A DNA stretch of 64,000 bases from Tepidisphaeraceae bacterium (GCA_035998445.1 DASYHQ010000050.1:25647-89646), one strand, 5' to 3'. Numbered from the stretch's first letter, positions 33,509-42,615 are shown. The notes: generated by a model from the sequence alone, not told the origin. Numbers and translations: made by a program.

Positions 33509-34972
33509 CTACTCGAACAACCGACCCTGCTTGCCATCCTCGACGATCGACTTCACGTCGCCATCGCTGAACTTCGTGGTGATTCGGTCGCCGGCGTTCA
33601 GCTGCGAGGTGGATCGCACGATGCTGCCGTCACGGCTGAGCGTGGTGATGGAGTAGCCGCGTTTCAACACCGACTCTGGCGACAGCGCGACCAGTTGTCC
33701 CTCCAGACCGGCCAGGATCGCACGGCGTTTGCGCATGACCACGACGGCCTCACGGTTCAAGCGAGCCTCGAGGTGCGCCAGGCGTTGGCGGCGCAAGTCG
33801 ATCGCGTGGGCGGGATCGCGCCGCTGCAGGCGGGTGGCGGAATCGTCGAGGTGGCGGCGGCAGCGATTCAGGCGGCGCTCGGCTGCCATCGTCAGCTGTC
33901 GCTCGGCGTCGTCGAGCCGTTGGCGCATCTGGTTGACGCGATCCGTTGGCCTGCGGAAGAACTCGTGGCGGGCGAGATTGGCCAAACGGCTGCTGGCGTC
34001 ACCGATCGTCGCTGCGGTCGTGCGCGTGAGCCGCCGGGTGAGGTTGTCCAGCCCGTCGCCGGCCGCCCGCCAATGCTGCGTGAGCACCTGGGCCGCCTCG
34101 GTGGGCGTGTGGGCGTGATAGTCAGCAACAAGGTCGGCGATCGATACGTCCACCTCGTGGCCGATGCCGGTGATGACCGGAATCGTCGAACCCGCGATCG
34201 CCCGGGCGACAGCCTCTTCGTTGAAGCCCCAGAGGTCCTCGAGCGACCCACCGCCGCGCCCCACCACGATTACGTCCGCCGCTTGCGGACTCGCCCTCTC
34301 GCCATCCATCCAGCACGAATTGAGATGCCGAATCGCCTCCGCAATCTTCGCGCCGCAGCCCTCGCCCTGCACGGGCACGTGGTAGATCGACAGCCGCAGG
34401 AACCGGAACCGCCGCAGCACCTTCAGCATGTCCGCGACGGCCGCGGTGTTCGTGCTGGTGACGAGCGCGATGTGCAGCGGATACCGTGGCAGCTCGCGCT
34501 TGCGCTCGTGGGCGAACAGCCCCTCCGCCTCCAGCTTCGCCCGCATCTGCTGGAACGCCAGCTCAAGCGCTCCCTGCCCAAGGGGCTGGATCGACGTCGC
34601 GTACAGCTGGTACCGCCCGCGCTGTGCGTAGACCGCCACCCGGCCGGTCGTCACGACTTCCATGCCATCGTTCGGGACGAACTTTAAGCGGATCGCGTCC
34701 GACTTGAACATCACGCAGTCGATGCAGGCGCTGCCGTCCTTCATCGTGAAGTAGTGATGTCCACTGCCGCGATGGTGGTTGTAGTTGCTGAGCTCCCCCT
34801 TCACGGCCACGCTCGGGGGCAGGCCCCCCTTCAGCGCGCGCTCGATGTCGGCCGTCAACTGCGCGACCGTGATCGGCTCGCGACCCGACGGCGCCGCGCC
34901 GGCGCGCGGCGGGTTCTCGGGCTTGCGCAGCAGGCTTTCGCGGAAGTCGAAGAAGTTGGATTTGGCGGCCAT
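33509..34972 (-). CDS. xseA: Exodeoxyribonuclease VII large subunit
   Basis: 487 residues. The N-terminal OB-fold (SVAVKGELSNYNHHRGSGHH, YFTMKDGSACIDCVMF) binds DNA. The catalytic core shows IALVTSTNTAAVADMLKVLR, DVIVVGRGGGSLEDLWGFNE and PVITGIGHEVDVSIADLVAD. A long coiled coil follows and the C-terminus has LSPESVLKRGYSITT. With XseB it degrades single-stranded DNA from both ends. XseB is not adjacent. Length and order are normal for the family. Confidence 0.96.
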   Translation of the reverse strand: MAAKSNFFDFRESLLRKPENPPRAGAAPSGREPITVAQLTADIERALKGGLPPSVAVKGELSNYNHHRGSGHHYFTMKDGSACIDCVMFKSDAIRLKFVPNDGMEVVTTGRVAVYAQRGRYQLYATSIQPLGQGALELAFQQMRAKLEAEGLFAHERKRELPRYPLHIALVTSTNTAAVADMLKVLRRFRFLRLSIYHVPVQGEGCGAKIAEAIRHLNSCWMDGERASPQAADVIVVGRGGGSLEDLWGFNEEAVARAIAGSTIPVITGIGHEVDVSIADLVADYHAHTPTEAAQVLTQHWRAAGDGLDNLTRRLTRTTAATIGDASSRLANLARHEFFRRPTDRVNQMRQRLDDAERQLTMAAERRLNRCRRHLDDSATRLQRRDPAHAIDLRRQRLAHLEARLNREAVVVMRKRRAILAGLEGQLVALSPESVLKRGYSITTLSRDGSIVRSTSQLNAGDRITTKFSDGDVKSIVEDGKQGRLFE

Positions 34973-34990
34973 GGTCAGCTCACGCGTGCG

Positions 34991-35944
34991 CTACGGTTGC
35001 AGGACGTCCATCAACGTGCGGAAGCGCAGCTCCGCGTGCTCGTAGGGCGTCTCGTGCTTGTGGTACGGGTAGATCGCCATCTCCTTCTCGCACGTCATGT
35101 GATGATACGCCGCGAACACCGTGCTCGGCGGGCAGATGTCGTCCCACAAACTGTTGGCGATTAGCGTGCGGCAGCGGATCATCGGGGCGAGGTTCATGCA
35201 ATCGACGTAGCTCAGCGTGCGGATCGCCCGCTCGCGCAGCTCCGGGAACACCTTCAGGAACGTGATGATCTCCGGGTACGGCCCGTTGCTGGTGATCTCG
35301 ATCGCCCGGCGGAAGTCGCACAGGAACGGGATGTCCGGCATCGCCAGCAAGAGCCGCCGTTCGGTGAGCGCCGCCGTCGCCAGCGTGATCGCGCCACCCT
35401 GGCTGCCACCGGTGATCGCCAGACGATCGGCGTCCACCTCGTCGCGCCGCGCCAGCACTTCCAAGGCGCGCAGCGCATCGGCGTAGACGTAGCGGAAGTA
35501 GTAGGACCTCGGATCGCGAATGCCCTTGGTCATCCACCCGGCAACGCGCCCTTCGACGTCGGTCGACACGTCCTGTGATTGCCCGTTCTGGCCACGGCAA
35601 TCCATGCTCAATACCGCCACGCCCTGCGACGCGATCGACAGCAAGTCGATCGGCCGCGGCCCGCGCCCGGAGTAACCGTGATAGCAGACCAGCCCCGGCA
35701 CCTTCGCCGTGCTGTCGGGCCGCAGGTACCAACCGGCGATGCGGCCACCACCGAAGCCGTCGAACCGGACGGCGTAGCACGTCACGCCCTTGGCCCGCAG
35801 TGGGTACGGCACCAGCTCGGCGTTGAGCGGTTGCGCCATCGCCTCGGCCACTGTGGCTTGCCAGAACGGTTCGAAATCGTCTTCGCGGTAGAGCGAGGGC
35901 TTGTAGCGATGCAGCGCTTCGAGCGGCATGTCTATGGACGGCAT
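34991..35944 (-). CDS. CE7 acetyl esterase (acetylxylan esterase/cephalosporin deacetylase type)
   Basis: 317 residues from the ATG at 35944. Family motifs: the oxyanion-region GLVCYHGYSGRG, SMDCRGQNGQSQD (the RGQ motif), nucleophile elbow ITGGSQGGA (Ser), DDICPPSTVFAAYHH with the catalytic Asp, and KHETPYEH with the His. No signal peptide, so it acts in the cytoplasm on imported acetylated sugars. The 18-bp gap to xseA on the same strand may allow co-transcription, although the functions are unrelated. Confidence 0.92.
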   Translation of the reverse strand: MPSIDMPLEALHRYKPSLYREDDFEPFWQATVAEAMAQPLNAELVPYPLRAKGVTCYAVRFDGFGGGRIAGWYLRPDSTAKVPGLVCYHGYSGRGPRPIDLLSIASQGVAVLSMDCRGQNGQSQDVSTDVEGRVAGWMTKGIRDPRSYYFRYVYADALRALEVLARRDEVDADRLAITGGSQGGAITLATAALTERRLLLAMPDIPFLCDFRRAIEITSNGPYPEIITFLKVFPELRERAIRTLSYVDCMNLAPMIRCRTLIANSLWDDICPPSTVFAAYHHMTCEKEMAIYPYHKHETPYEHAELRFRTLMDVLQP

Positions 35945-36085
35945 GAAAGGATGCTCCTTTTTGTTGGAGCCTTGAAGGATAACCGGTCGGGCGTGCCGTT
36001 CAATGAAGCGGCATTTCACATGCGCGTTCGGGTGACAGCGCTTAGGCGTGGCCGTACCATCCGCCGCTTCTCTCACGGAAGGGTG

Positions 36086-37366
36086 ATGCCGCAGTTCAAG
36101 TCAGTCTTCACCTCGCGCCGCGTCACCGCCATGGCGGCGCTGGGGTTCGCGTCGGGGTTGCCCTACGCGCTCACCAGCAGCACGCTGCAGCAATGGTTGA
36201 AGGACGCGAACGTCGATCTGGAGACGATCGGCTTTCTCAGCCTCATCGGCCTGCCGTACGTGCTGAAGATGCTCTGGGCCCCGTTCATGGACCGCTACGT
36301 CCCCCCGTTGCTCGGCCGGCGGCGCGGGTGGCTGCTGTTGACGCAGATCGCGATCGTGCTGGCGATCGTCTGCCTGGCGTTCACGAACCCCACCGGCTCG
36401 CTGCGATGGGTGGCCGTCGTGGCGCTGGGGCTGGCGTTCCTCAGCGCCAGTCAGGACATCGTCGTCGACGCCTATCGCGCCGACGTGCTACCGACCGCCG
36501 AGCGCGGCCCCGGCGCCGCGACGTTCGTCGCGGGCTATCGCGTGGCGCTGCTGCTGACCGGCGCGATTATCCTGATCCTGGTCGACCAGAACTGGCTCAC
36601 CTGGCGCGGCGTGTACCTCGCCAGCGCAGGCATGATGTCCCTGGGCATCGTTGCGACGCTAATGGCGCCGGAACCCACCAATCCCGGTGCCCCCCCACCC
36701 ACGATGGCAGCCGCCATTGTTCGGCCGCTGCGCGACATGGTCTCGCGTCCCGACGGCTGGCTGGTGCTGGCGTTCGTGCTGCTGTTCCGCCTGCCCGATT
36801 CCACTGCCGGCACGATGACCGGCCCCTTCCTGCGCGACGCTGGCTTTTCCAAGACCGACATCGGTTTGTATCGCCAGTTCCTGGGCGTCGTCGTCGCCAT
36901 CGGCGGCACGCTGCTGGGGGGCGGCATCATTAACCGGCTCGGCACCCGGCAGGCACTGTGGCTGTTCGGTGGACTGCAGGCGATCAGCAACCTTGGCTTC
37001 TGGGTGCTGTCGCAATCGGACGCGCGATTGGACGTGCTGATCAGCGTGCTCGTCATCGAAAACTTCTGCGGCGGATTGGTTACGGCGGGCTTCTTCCTCT
37101 TCCTGATGAACCAATGCCGGGCCGAATACTCGGCCACGCAGTACGCACTGCTTTCGAGCCTGATGGCGGTCGCGGGCATCGTGGTGGGTGCCTATACCGG
37201 TGTGCTCGTTCAGGCGATGGGATACGGGCCGTTCTTTCTGCTCACGGTTGCGCTGGGCCTGCCCGGGCTTATTCTGCTGGCGACGATGCGAGCGGAATCG
37301 GTGGACGTCGACAACGACGCGCCCGGGTTTCCCCTAACGACCTCTGCCGATACGATGGAGCCATGA
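36086..37366 (+). CDS. Major facilitator transporter, AmpG-like permease
   Basis: 426 residues from the ATG at 36086, with GGAAGGG immediately upstream. About twelve membrane segments. The N-terminus (ALGFASGLPYALTSSTLQQW), LSLIGLPYVLKMLWAPFMDR, FLSASQDIVVDAYRADVL and GLYRQFLGVVVAIGGTLLGG are close to the AmpG muropeptide permease and acetyl-CoA transporter branch. If AmpG, it brings cell-wall anhydro-muropeptides back into the cell for recycling. The stop overlaps the next gene by 4 bp (ATGA). Confidence 0.88.
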   Translation: MPQFKSVFTSRRVTAMAALGFASGLPYALTSSTLQQWLKDANVDLETIGFLSLIGLPYVLKMLWAPFMDRYVPPLLGRRRGWLLLTQIAIVLAIVCLAFTNPTGSLRWVAVVALGLAFLSASQDIVVDAYRADVLPTAERGPGAATFVAGYRVALLLTGAIILILVDQNWLTWRGVYLASAGMMSLGIVATLMAPEPTNPGAPPPTMAAAIVRPLRDMVSRPDGWLVLAFVLLFRLPDSTAGTMTGPFLRDAGFSKTDIGLYRQFLGVVVAIGGTLLGGGIINRLGTRQALWLFGGLQAISNLGFWVLSQSDARLDVLISVLVIENFCGGLVTAGFFLFLMNQCRAEYSATQYALLSSLMAVAGIVVGAYTGVLVQAMGYGPFFLLTVALGLPGLILLATMRAESVDVDNDAPGFPLTTSADTMEP

Positions 37367-37815
37367 CGCCACGCGCCCTGATCCCGTCGATCCTCGGCCT
37401 TGCCATGCTCGTGGCCGGGGGATGCAACACCAAGACGTACAATTTTTCCGTCGCCGTGAAGAACGAGTCGTCCGAACCGGTGATGGTCGGCTTCGCGAAG
37501 GACGGCCCGCCGTTCGAGAACAACTGGGCCACACCCGAGCAGGTTGCCCGCATGATGCCGCGGCCCGACGAGCGCGGCTGGGGCATCCCCGTCGCCCCCG
37601 GCAAGGTCGCCGAGGTGGAGAACGAGAAGGCGCAGCTCGAGCGGTCGACCACCGCTTACCTGCGCGTCTACGCGACCGCCCCGTCGCTCGATTCCATGCT
37701 CGCCATCAGCAGTGGCAGCCCGAACCGCTTGGACATCCCGCTTCGCCCCGGCGAGAACAAGATCGTGGTAACGCGCGAGGGTGGGCAGTTGAAGTTTCAG
37801 CGGCTGAACCCGTGA
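37363..37815 (+). CDS. Hypothetical lipoprotein, 150 aa
   Basis: Signal peptide RALIPSILGLAMLVAGGC with lipobox AGGC. The mature part is beta-rich (YNFSVAVKNESSEPVMVGFA, RGWGIPVAPGKVAEVENEKA, LDIPLRPGENKIVVTREGG), resembling a small Ig-like or carbohydrate-binding fold. Its ATG overlaps the transporter stop, so the two are translationally coupled and may function together in the envelope. No family recognised. Confidence 0.8.
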   Translation: MTPRALIPSILGLAMLVAGGCNTKTYNFSVAVKNESSEPVMVGFAKDGPPFENNWATPEQVARMMPRPDERGWGIPVAPGKVAEVENEKAQLERSTTAYLRVYATAPSLDSMLAISSGSPNRLDIPLRPGENKIVVTREGGQLKFQRLNP

Positions 37816-37837
37816 ACGGGTCAAATGGACGTCCACC

Positions 37838-38344
37838 ATGTCATATCAGGAGCATCGCGATCAGGCCCGCGCCATCAGCGCCCGCTGTGCCGTGATCACG
37901 CTGAGCGACACGCGCACGCGCGAGACCGACAAGAGCGGCCAACGGATCCACGCGCTGCTGCATGATGTCGGGCATGCCGTCGGCCACTATGAGATCTTGA
38001 AAGACGACGCCGCGCTGCTTCGGCCTGTGGTTCTACAGTTGCTGGGTGACACCTCGATCGATGTCATCCTGACCACCGGCGGCACGGGCATCGCCAAGCG
38101 CGACGTAACCGTGGACGCGATCGACGCCCTGCTCGACCAACCTTTGCCCGGCTTCGGCGAGCTGTTTCGCATGCTAAGCTGGCAACAGATCGGCAGCGGC
38201 GCGATGATGAGCCGCGCGATCGGTGGCATCGCGAAGGGCAAGGTGGTCTTCGCCATGCCGGGTTCCACCGCAGCGGTGGAACTGGCAATGACGAAGCTGA
38301 TCCTGCCCGAGCTGCCCCACCTGTTATCGGAACTGCGCCGCTGA
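37838..38344 (+). CDS. moaB: Molybdenum cofactor biosynthesis protein MoaB/MogA family
   Basis: 168 residues. The fold's signature is VILTTGGTGIAKRDVTVDAI, preceded by CAVITLSDTRTRETDKSGQ and followed by VVFAMPGSTAAVELAMTKLI. This is the MPT-binding domain, which adenylates molybdopterin before molybdate insertion. Length fits MoaB. No other moa/mog genes are in the window. It lies between a lipoprotein gene and pdxJ with 14-22-bp gaps, so the run from 36086 to 39090 may be one transcript. Confidence 0.94.
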   Translation: MSYQEHRDQARAISARCAVITLSDTRTRETDKSGQRIHALLHDVGHAVGHYEILKDDAALLRPVVLQLLGDTSIDVILTTGGTGIAKRDVTVDAIDALLDQPLPGFGELFRMLSWQQIGSGAMMSRAIGGIAKGKVVFAMPGSTAAVELAMTKLILPELPHLLSELRR

Positions 38345-38358
38345 AGGGACGACTAGCG

Positions 38359-39090
38359 ATGGCCAAGTTAAGCGTGAACGTGAACAAGGTCGCGACGCTG
38401 CGCAACACGCGCCCGCTGGACATTCCCAGCGTGCTCCGGCTGTCGACGATCGCGCTCGACGCAGGCGCGCACGGCATCACCGTCCACCCCCGCCCCGACC
38501 AGCGCCACATCCGCCCGCACGACGTGCACGACCTGGCGCAACTGTTGAAGTCGCATCCCGCGGCTGAGTTCAACATCGAGGGCAACCCATTCCATGAGTT
38601 CATGCACTTCGCCCGCGACGTCCGCCCGACGCAATGCACGCTGGTGCCCGACACGCTGTCGCAGAGCACGAGCGACCATGGCTTCGACACAATCGTCGAA
38701 GCGGATCGACTGCGGCCGGTGATTGCGGAGCTGAAGGACTACGGCTGCCGGGTCAGCCTGTTCGTTGACCCTGACGTGCGCGCCATTGAAGGCGCCGCCG
38801 CGTTGGGTGCCGACCGGGTCGAACTCTACACCGAACCCTACGCCGCCGCCTTCGCGTGCGGTGACCGAGACGCCACCACCCCCTACGCCACGGCGGCCAA
38901 GCGCGCGGTGGAGTTGGGGCTGGGCGTGAACGCCGGTCACGATTTGAACCTGGACAACCTACCGCCGTTCATCGCAGCCGTGCCACAGACGCTGGAAGTG
39001 TCGATCGGCCATGCCTTGATCGGTGACGCACTGGAATTTGGCATGCCCGAGACGGTCCGGCGGTACCTTCTTGCCGCAACCGCGCGTTGA
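38359..39090 (+). CDS. pdxJ: Pyridoxine 5'-phosphate synthase
   Basis: 243 residues. It condenses 1-deoxyxylulose 5-phosphate with 3-amino-2-oxopropyl phosphate to form pyridoxine 5'-phosphate (DXP-dependent vitamin B6 route). TIM-barrel motifs: LSVNVNKVATLRNTR, AGAHGITVHPRPDQRHIR, EFNIEGNP, QCTLVPDT, RVSLFVDPD, GADRVELYTEPYA, GLGVNAGHDLNLDNLPPF and VSIGHALIGDALEFGM. Complete and of typical length. Partner pdx genes are not in the window. Confidence 0.97.
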   Translation: MAKLSVNVNKVATLRNTRPLDIPSVLRLSTIALDAGAHGITVHPRPDQRHIRPHDVHDLAQLLKSHPAAEFNIEGNPFHEFMHFARDVRPTQCTLVPDTLSQSTSDHGFDTIVEADRLRPVIAELKDYGCRVSLFVDPDVRAIEGAAALGADRVELYTEPYAAAFACGDRDATTPYATAAKRAVELGLGVNAGHDLNLDNLPPFIAAVPQTLEVSIGHALIGDALEFGMPETVRRYLLAATAR

Positions 39091-39118
39091 ATACCCAAAG
39101 AGACCATCCTCCAGAACG

Positions 39119-39223
39119 TGTCATCCCGAGGGGAGCGGTAGCGACCCGAGGGATCTCGATCGACGGCTACGCTCATGCCACTGGGAGGTCCCTCAGGTCG
39201 CTACCGCTCCCTTCGGGATGACA
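39119..39223. repeat. 105-bp palindromic element, copy 4
   Basis: TGTCATCCCGAGGGGAGCGG to CCGCTCCCTTCGGGATGACA, with inner GACCCGAGGGATCTC and GGTCCCTCAGGTC arms. It sits between pdxJ and trxA. Confidence 0.9.
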
Positions 39224-39378
39224 GGTTGTCCCTTTCGCGGCCTATCTTGCAGGCGGGGCGTGCTAGTCGGTGTGCCGCCCCACCGGGCCCGTCCATCGCG
39301 TTGACACGTTCCACCCCCGCTCCTACGATCGGTCAGCCGATCGATAGGGTCGGTCGCAAGCATTCGAGGAGAACAATC

Positions 39379-39705
39379 ATGGCCAGCGAAAACGTCGTGG
39401 AATTTACGGACGGCAACTTTGAGACCGAGGTCCTGCAGTCCAGCCAGCCGGTGTTGGTCGACTTCTGGGCCGAATGGTGCCAGCCCTGCCGGATGCTCGC
39501 TCCGACGATCGAGAAGATCGCCAAGGATTTCGCCGGCAAGGTAAAGGTCGGCAAGGTCGACACCGACGCGAACCGCGACATCGCGATGAAGTACCGCATC
39601 AACGCGATCCCGACCGTCATCCTCTTCAAGGACGGCCAGGTCGCCCAAACCTTCGTCGGCCTTCGTAAGGAAGCCGACTTCAAGCAGGCGCTCGAAGCGG
39701 TGTAA
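39379..39705 (+). CDS. trxA: Thioredoxin with WCQPC active site
   Basis: 108 residues, the standard single-domain size. LVDFWAEWCQPCRMLAPTIE holds the redox pair Cys34/Cys37. INAIPTVILFKDGQ carries the cis-Pro and FVGLRKEADF follows. The usual WCGPC has Gly replaced by Gln, which may shift redox potential or partner choice. It is a general thiol-disulfide reductant in the cytoplasm. A strong terminator follows, and a repeat precedes, so it is a single-gene unit. Confidence 0.96.
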   Translation: MASENVVEFTDGNFETEVLQSSQPVLVDFWAEWCQPCRMLAPTIEKIAKDFAGKVKVGKVDTDANRDIAMKYRINAIPTVILFKDGQVAQTFVGLRKEADFKQALEAV

Positions 39706-39734
39706 TTCGCGGCGCGACTGTTGTTGCAAAATAA

Positions 39735-39775
39735 CGAAGAACGCCGATCGGTAACCGATCGGCGTTCTTCGTTTT
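39735..39775 (+). terminator. Rho-independent terminator of trxA
   Basis: CGAAGAACGCCGATCGG and CCGATCGGCGTTCTTCG form a perfect 17-bp stem with loop TAA, followed by TTTT. Confidence 0.95.
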
Positions 39776-39810
39776 GGGGAGTATGCACTTGAGCGAACGG
39801 GCGCCCGATT

Positions 39811-39892
39811 CGTCATCCTGAGGTACGCCAAAGGATCTCCTCTGTTCCAAAGCGAATACGGGGGAGATCCTTCGGCGTACCTCAGGATGACA
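39811..39892. repeat. 82-bp palindrome (CGTCATCCTGAGGTAC family), copy 2
   Basis: CGTCATCCTGAGGTACGCC to GGCGTACCTCAGGATGACA, with AAGGATCTCC/GGAGATCCTT arms. Its interior is the reverse complement of the copy at 33022-33099 around AATACGGGGG. Confidence 0.88.
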
Positions 39893-39940
39893 AGGTTTGA
39901 CCAGTGCGAAGTCCGTTGTTCTCTGCGGGAGTCTCCGGCT

Positions 39941-40103
39941 CCTCTCCCGGTACTCCGGGGGAGGCTAGGTGGGGGTGATTTTCGCTACAAGGGACGAAGG
40001 ATTAAGACCTGAGTCGAGATCGACGTCTTCTTCAGACTTCAGACTTTCCGCGAATTCGAAATCACCCTCACCCTGGCCCTCTCCCGGCGTACCGAGAGAG
40101 GGG
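39941..40103. repeat. 163-bp member of the CCCTCTCCCGG palindromic family
   Basis: CCTCTCCCGGTACTCCGGGG at one end and CTCTCCCGGCGTACCGAGAG at the other, with GGTGATTT/AAATCACC inside. The interior is longer than that of the copies at 7028 and 52593. It fills the gap between the trxA terminator and the convergent lipoprotein gene. Confidence 0.85.
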
Positions 40104-40117
40104 ACCGGAGAATTTCG

Positions 40118-40984
40118 TTACTGTCCGGCCTCGCGCAGCGTAACGACACGAGGCACCAGCAGGACCACCCGTTCCTGCCGCTCGGCGGTGCCGTTGGCGG
40201 TCAAGAAGACGTTGCCCAGGCTTGTCGGCCAGCGGCCCTCGCGGCTGGGCGCGATGATCAGGAATTGATCGCGCGGGATCTCGGTCGCCAGGCTCAGGTC
40301 GTAAAGGTGCTCGGGGTTCACATACTGCACCTCGTTGCCGACGTTCTCAGCGTTGTACTCAATGCGTACCCGCTGCGATCGCACCACCGGCACCACCGCC
40401 ACGCGCAGCGCGCCAGGCGTGCGCGGCGATTGCTGGAACGTGATGCTCAGCAAATCCTCCGACCGGTCGTACGACCGGCCCTGCAACCGGTTGGCGGCGT
40501 CCAGGTAGAAGATCGTCTGCGAATCGATGTCGCGGCGAATCATGACCTCGACCGGCTTGCTCTCGCCTCCGGCGTATTCGCCGCGCTGCGAGATGGCCGG
40601 GTACTGCGCAATCAGGTCGCGGAAGAACGCCCACTCGCTCGTGGGTGCCAGGCCGACGCGCACGCCGTTCTTGAACAGCACGTCGTACGTCTCCGGCGGC
40701 AGCGCCGTCTCCTCGACCTGCTTCCAGAACGACTCGCTTTGACTCACCGTGCCGTACGGCAGCGTGAGGATCAGCATGTCCAACCGTGTGCGCACCAGCA
40801 GGTCGGTTCGAGCATCCACCGGTGGATCGAGTGGCGTCGCCGACCCGGCGGATACCGGTAGCGTTTCCCGCGGCGCGGTCGACGGCGCCAGCGGTTGCTG
40901 CGGCGCGTCGCCCGAGTCTCGCCGACCGAAACAACCGGTGAGCAGGGCCAAAGGCAGCAGGCAATGAATGGGGCGAATGCGCAT
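40118..40984 (-). CDS. Hypothetical lipoprotein, 288 aa
   Basis: The ATG at 40984 gives the signal peptide MRIRPIHCLLPLALLTGC with lipobox LTGC. A GTG at 41032 overlapping the upstream stop is an alternative. After a Pro/Ala-rich stretch the folded part shows LDMLILTLPYGTVSQSESFW, LFKNGVRVGLAPTSEWAFFR, IFYLDAANRLQGRSYDRSED and RVRIEYNAENVG. I recognise this as a planctomycete-type lipoprotein of unknown function. It follows the aminotransferase gene closely on the same strand. Confidence 0.82.
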   Translation of the reverse strand: MRIRPIHCLLPLALLTGCFGRRDSGDAPQQPLAPSTAPRETLPVSAGSATPLDPPVDARTDLLVRTRLDMLILTLPYGTVSQSESFWKQVEETALPPETYDVLFKNGVRVGLAPTSEWAFFRDLIAQYPAISQRGEYAGGESKPVEVMIRRDIDSQTIFYLDAANRLQGRSYDRSEDLLSITFQQSPRTPGALRVAVVPVVRSQRVRIEYNAENVGNEVQYVNPEHLYDLSLATEIPRDQFLIIAPSREGRWPTSLGNVFLTANGTAERQERVVLLVPRVVTLREAGQ

Positions 40985-41028
40985 GACAGTTGCAAGAAGG
41001 CCGAGCGTCACGTTCAAAACCGTTGGCG

Positions 41029-42237
41029 TCACAGCGCCGCGATCGTGGCGATCGTGCGGTCCAGCCCTTCGTCCAGCGTGGCCCGATCGATGTTGATCGG
41101 CGGGGCCAGGCGGATGACGTTCTTCGAGGTCAGGTTCAGGTTCACGCCGTTCTCGAGCGCGCGCTCGTTCAGCTTCTCGGGCGGCGCTTTAAGCTCGATG
41201 CCGATGAACAACCCGCGCCCGCGCACGCCTGCGACTTTGCCGGCGATGCGCTTGTCGCTCTTCAGGCGGGCGATGGCGTGCTCACCAAGCGTGGCGGCGT
41301 TGTCGACCAGCTTCTCCCGCTCGATGACGTCGAAGATCGTCTTGGAGACGGCCATGCAGATCGGATTGCCACCCAGGGTGCTGCCGTGCTTGCCGGGCAC
41401 CAGGTGGGCGGCGATCTCGGGCTTAGCGAACATCACACCGACGGGCAGTCCACCCCCGACGGCCTTGCCAAGCGTCATGATGTCTGGCTCGACGACGACG
41501 CCGCTTGCATCGCGGAAGTGCTGGTAACCGAACCAGCGCCCCGTGCGGCCGCACCCGGTCCATACCTCGTCAAAGATCAGCGTGACGTTGCGGGCGGTGC
41601 AGAGCCGGCGCACCTCGACGGCGTACTCGTTGGGCACCATGTGCACGCCGCCCTCGCCTTGGATCGGCTCCATCATCACCGCGGCCGTCTCGGAATCGAT
41701 GGCGGCGGCGAGACCTTCCAGGTCGCCGAAGTCGACGTGCGAGAAGCCCGGCACCGCCGGCTCGAAGCCTTGCTTGACGGCGGGGTTGCCGGTGGCGGCG
41801 ATCATGGCCATCGACCGGCCGTGGAACGACTTGTGCATCGACACGGTTTTCCACCGGTGCGGCGATTGCGCCCGCCCCGCCAGCCTGGCCAGCTTCACCG
41901 CAGCCTCGTTGGCCTCCAGACCACTGTGGCAGAAGAACGCCTTGCCGGTGAAGGCGGTGGCGTTCAGGCGCTGCGCGAAGGCAATCTGCGGTTCGGTGTA
42001 GAACGTGTTGCCGACGTGCCAAAGCTGCTTGGCCTGTTCCGTCGCCGCCGCGATGAGCGCCGGGTGACTGTGACCGATGATGCCCGCGCCGAAGCCAGCG
42101 AACAGGTCGATGTACTTCTTGCCGTCGGTATCCCAGACGTAGCTGCCCTCGCCGCGCGCCATCACGACGGGCATGCGGGCGTAGTTGCCGATGAGGACGT
42201 CGGTGCCTTGCTTCAGGATCGTGGCGGTGTCGGACAT
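41029..42237 (-). CDS. argD: Class III aminotransferase, probable acetylornithine aminotransferase
   Basis: 402 residues from an ATG with AAAGGAG upstream. PLP-fold type I motifs: VWDTDGKKYIDLFAGFGAGI, CHSGLEANEAAVKLAR, KSFHGRSMAMIAATGNP, VMMEPIQGEGGVHMVP, LIFDEVWTGCGRTGRWFGY, and the Schiff-base Lys in TLGKAVGGGLPVG. This is the ArgD/ornithine-oxoacid subgroup. ArgD converts N-acetylglutamate semialdehyde to N-acetylornithine. Other class III enzymes (GABA, succinylornithine) cannot be excluded, and no other arg genes are nearby. Confidence 0.85.
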   Translation of the reverse strand: MSDTATILKQGTDVLIGNYARMPVVMARGEGSYVWDTDGKKYIDLFAGFGAGIIGHSHPALIAAATEQAKQLWHVGNTFYTEPQIAFAQRLNATAFTGKAFFCHSGLEANEAAVKLARLAGRAQSPHRWKTVSMHKSFHGRSMAMIAATGNPAVKQGFEPAVPGFSHVDFGDLEGLAAAIDSETAAVMMEPIQGEGGVHMVPNEYAVEVRRLCTARNVTLIFDEVWTGCGRTGRWFGYQHFRDASGVVVEPDIMTLGKAVGGGLPVGVMFAKPEIAAHLVPGKHGSTLGGNPICMAVSKTIFDVIEREKLVDNAATLGEHAIARLKSDKRIAGKVAGVRGRGLFIGIELKAPPEKLNERALENGVNLNLTSKNVIRLAPPINIDRATLDEGLDRTIATIAAL

Positions 42238-42408
42238 AGGTGCGGCGCTCCTTTGAGGGCGAGCGAGAATAACCGATCGCGCGAGATCGGCGAAGGGGGA
42301 ATAGGCGGTGGAGATACGCTCGGGCGAGCCGGTAAATGGCGAGCCCACCAACACTGTCACTAATGGGCGGCTAGCTCGCGGACAGAACTCTGCCGCCTCG
42401 CGTGCACG

Positions 42409-42513
42409 TGTCATCCCGAAGGGAGCCTCAGGCGACCTGAGGGATCTCAAATCATGGACGGTTCTCGGCCTTGGGAGATCCCTCCGGTCGCCAGCGCTCC
42501 CATCGGGATGACA
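42409..42513. repeat. 105-bp palindromic element, copy 5
   Basis: TGTCATCCCGAAGGGAGCC to GCTCCCATCGGGATGACA. On its right, GTTTGTCCGCCAGGCTTTAG (from 42531) is the accessory flank of copies 1 and 6 in reverse orientation. The 395-bp gap from 42238 to 42632 holds only this, that flank and the hairpin at 42584. Confidence 0.9.
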
Positions 42514-42583
42514 CGTCCCCTGATCATCGCACGCGTTTGTCCGCCAGGCTTTAGGCGACACGCGATCTCATTCAACTTCGCCC

Positions 42584-42615
42584 GGCCCCTCTCCTGGCGT
42601 ACGAGGAGAGGGGCC
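42584..42615 (-). terminator. Hairpin downstream of rne (half copy of the CTCTCCCGG family)
   Basis: GGCCCCTCTCCTGG and its near-complement GAGGAGAGGGGCC enclose CGTACG-like bases. It begins 18 bp beyond the rne stop on the minus strand and may terminate that transcript. Confidence 0.6.
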
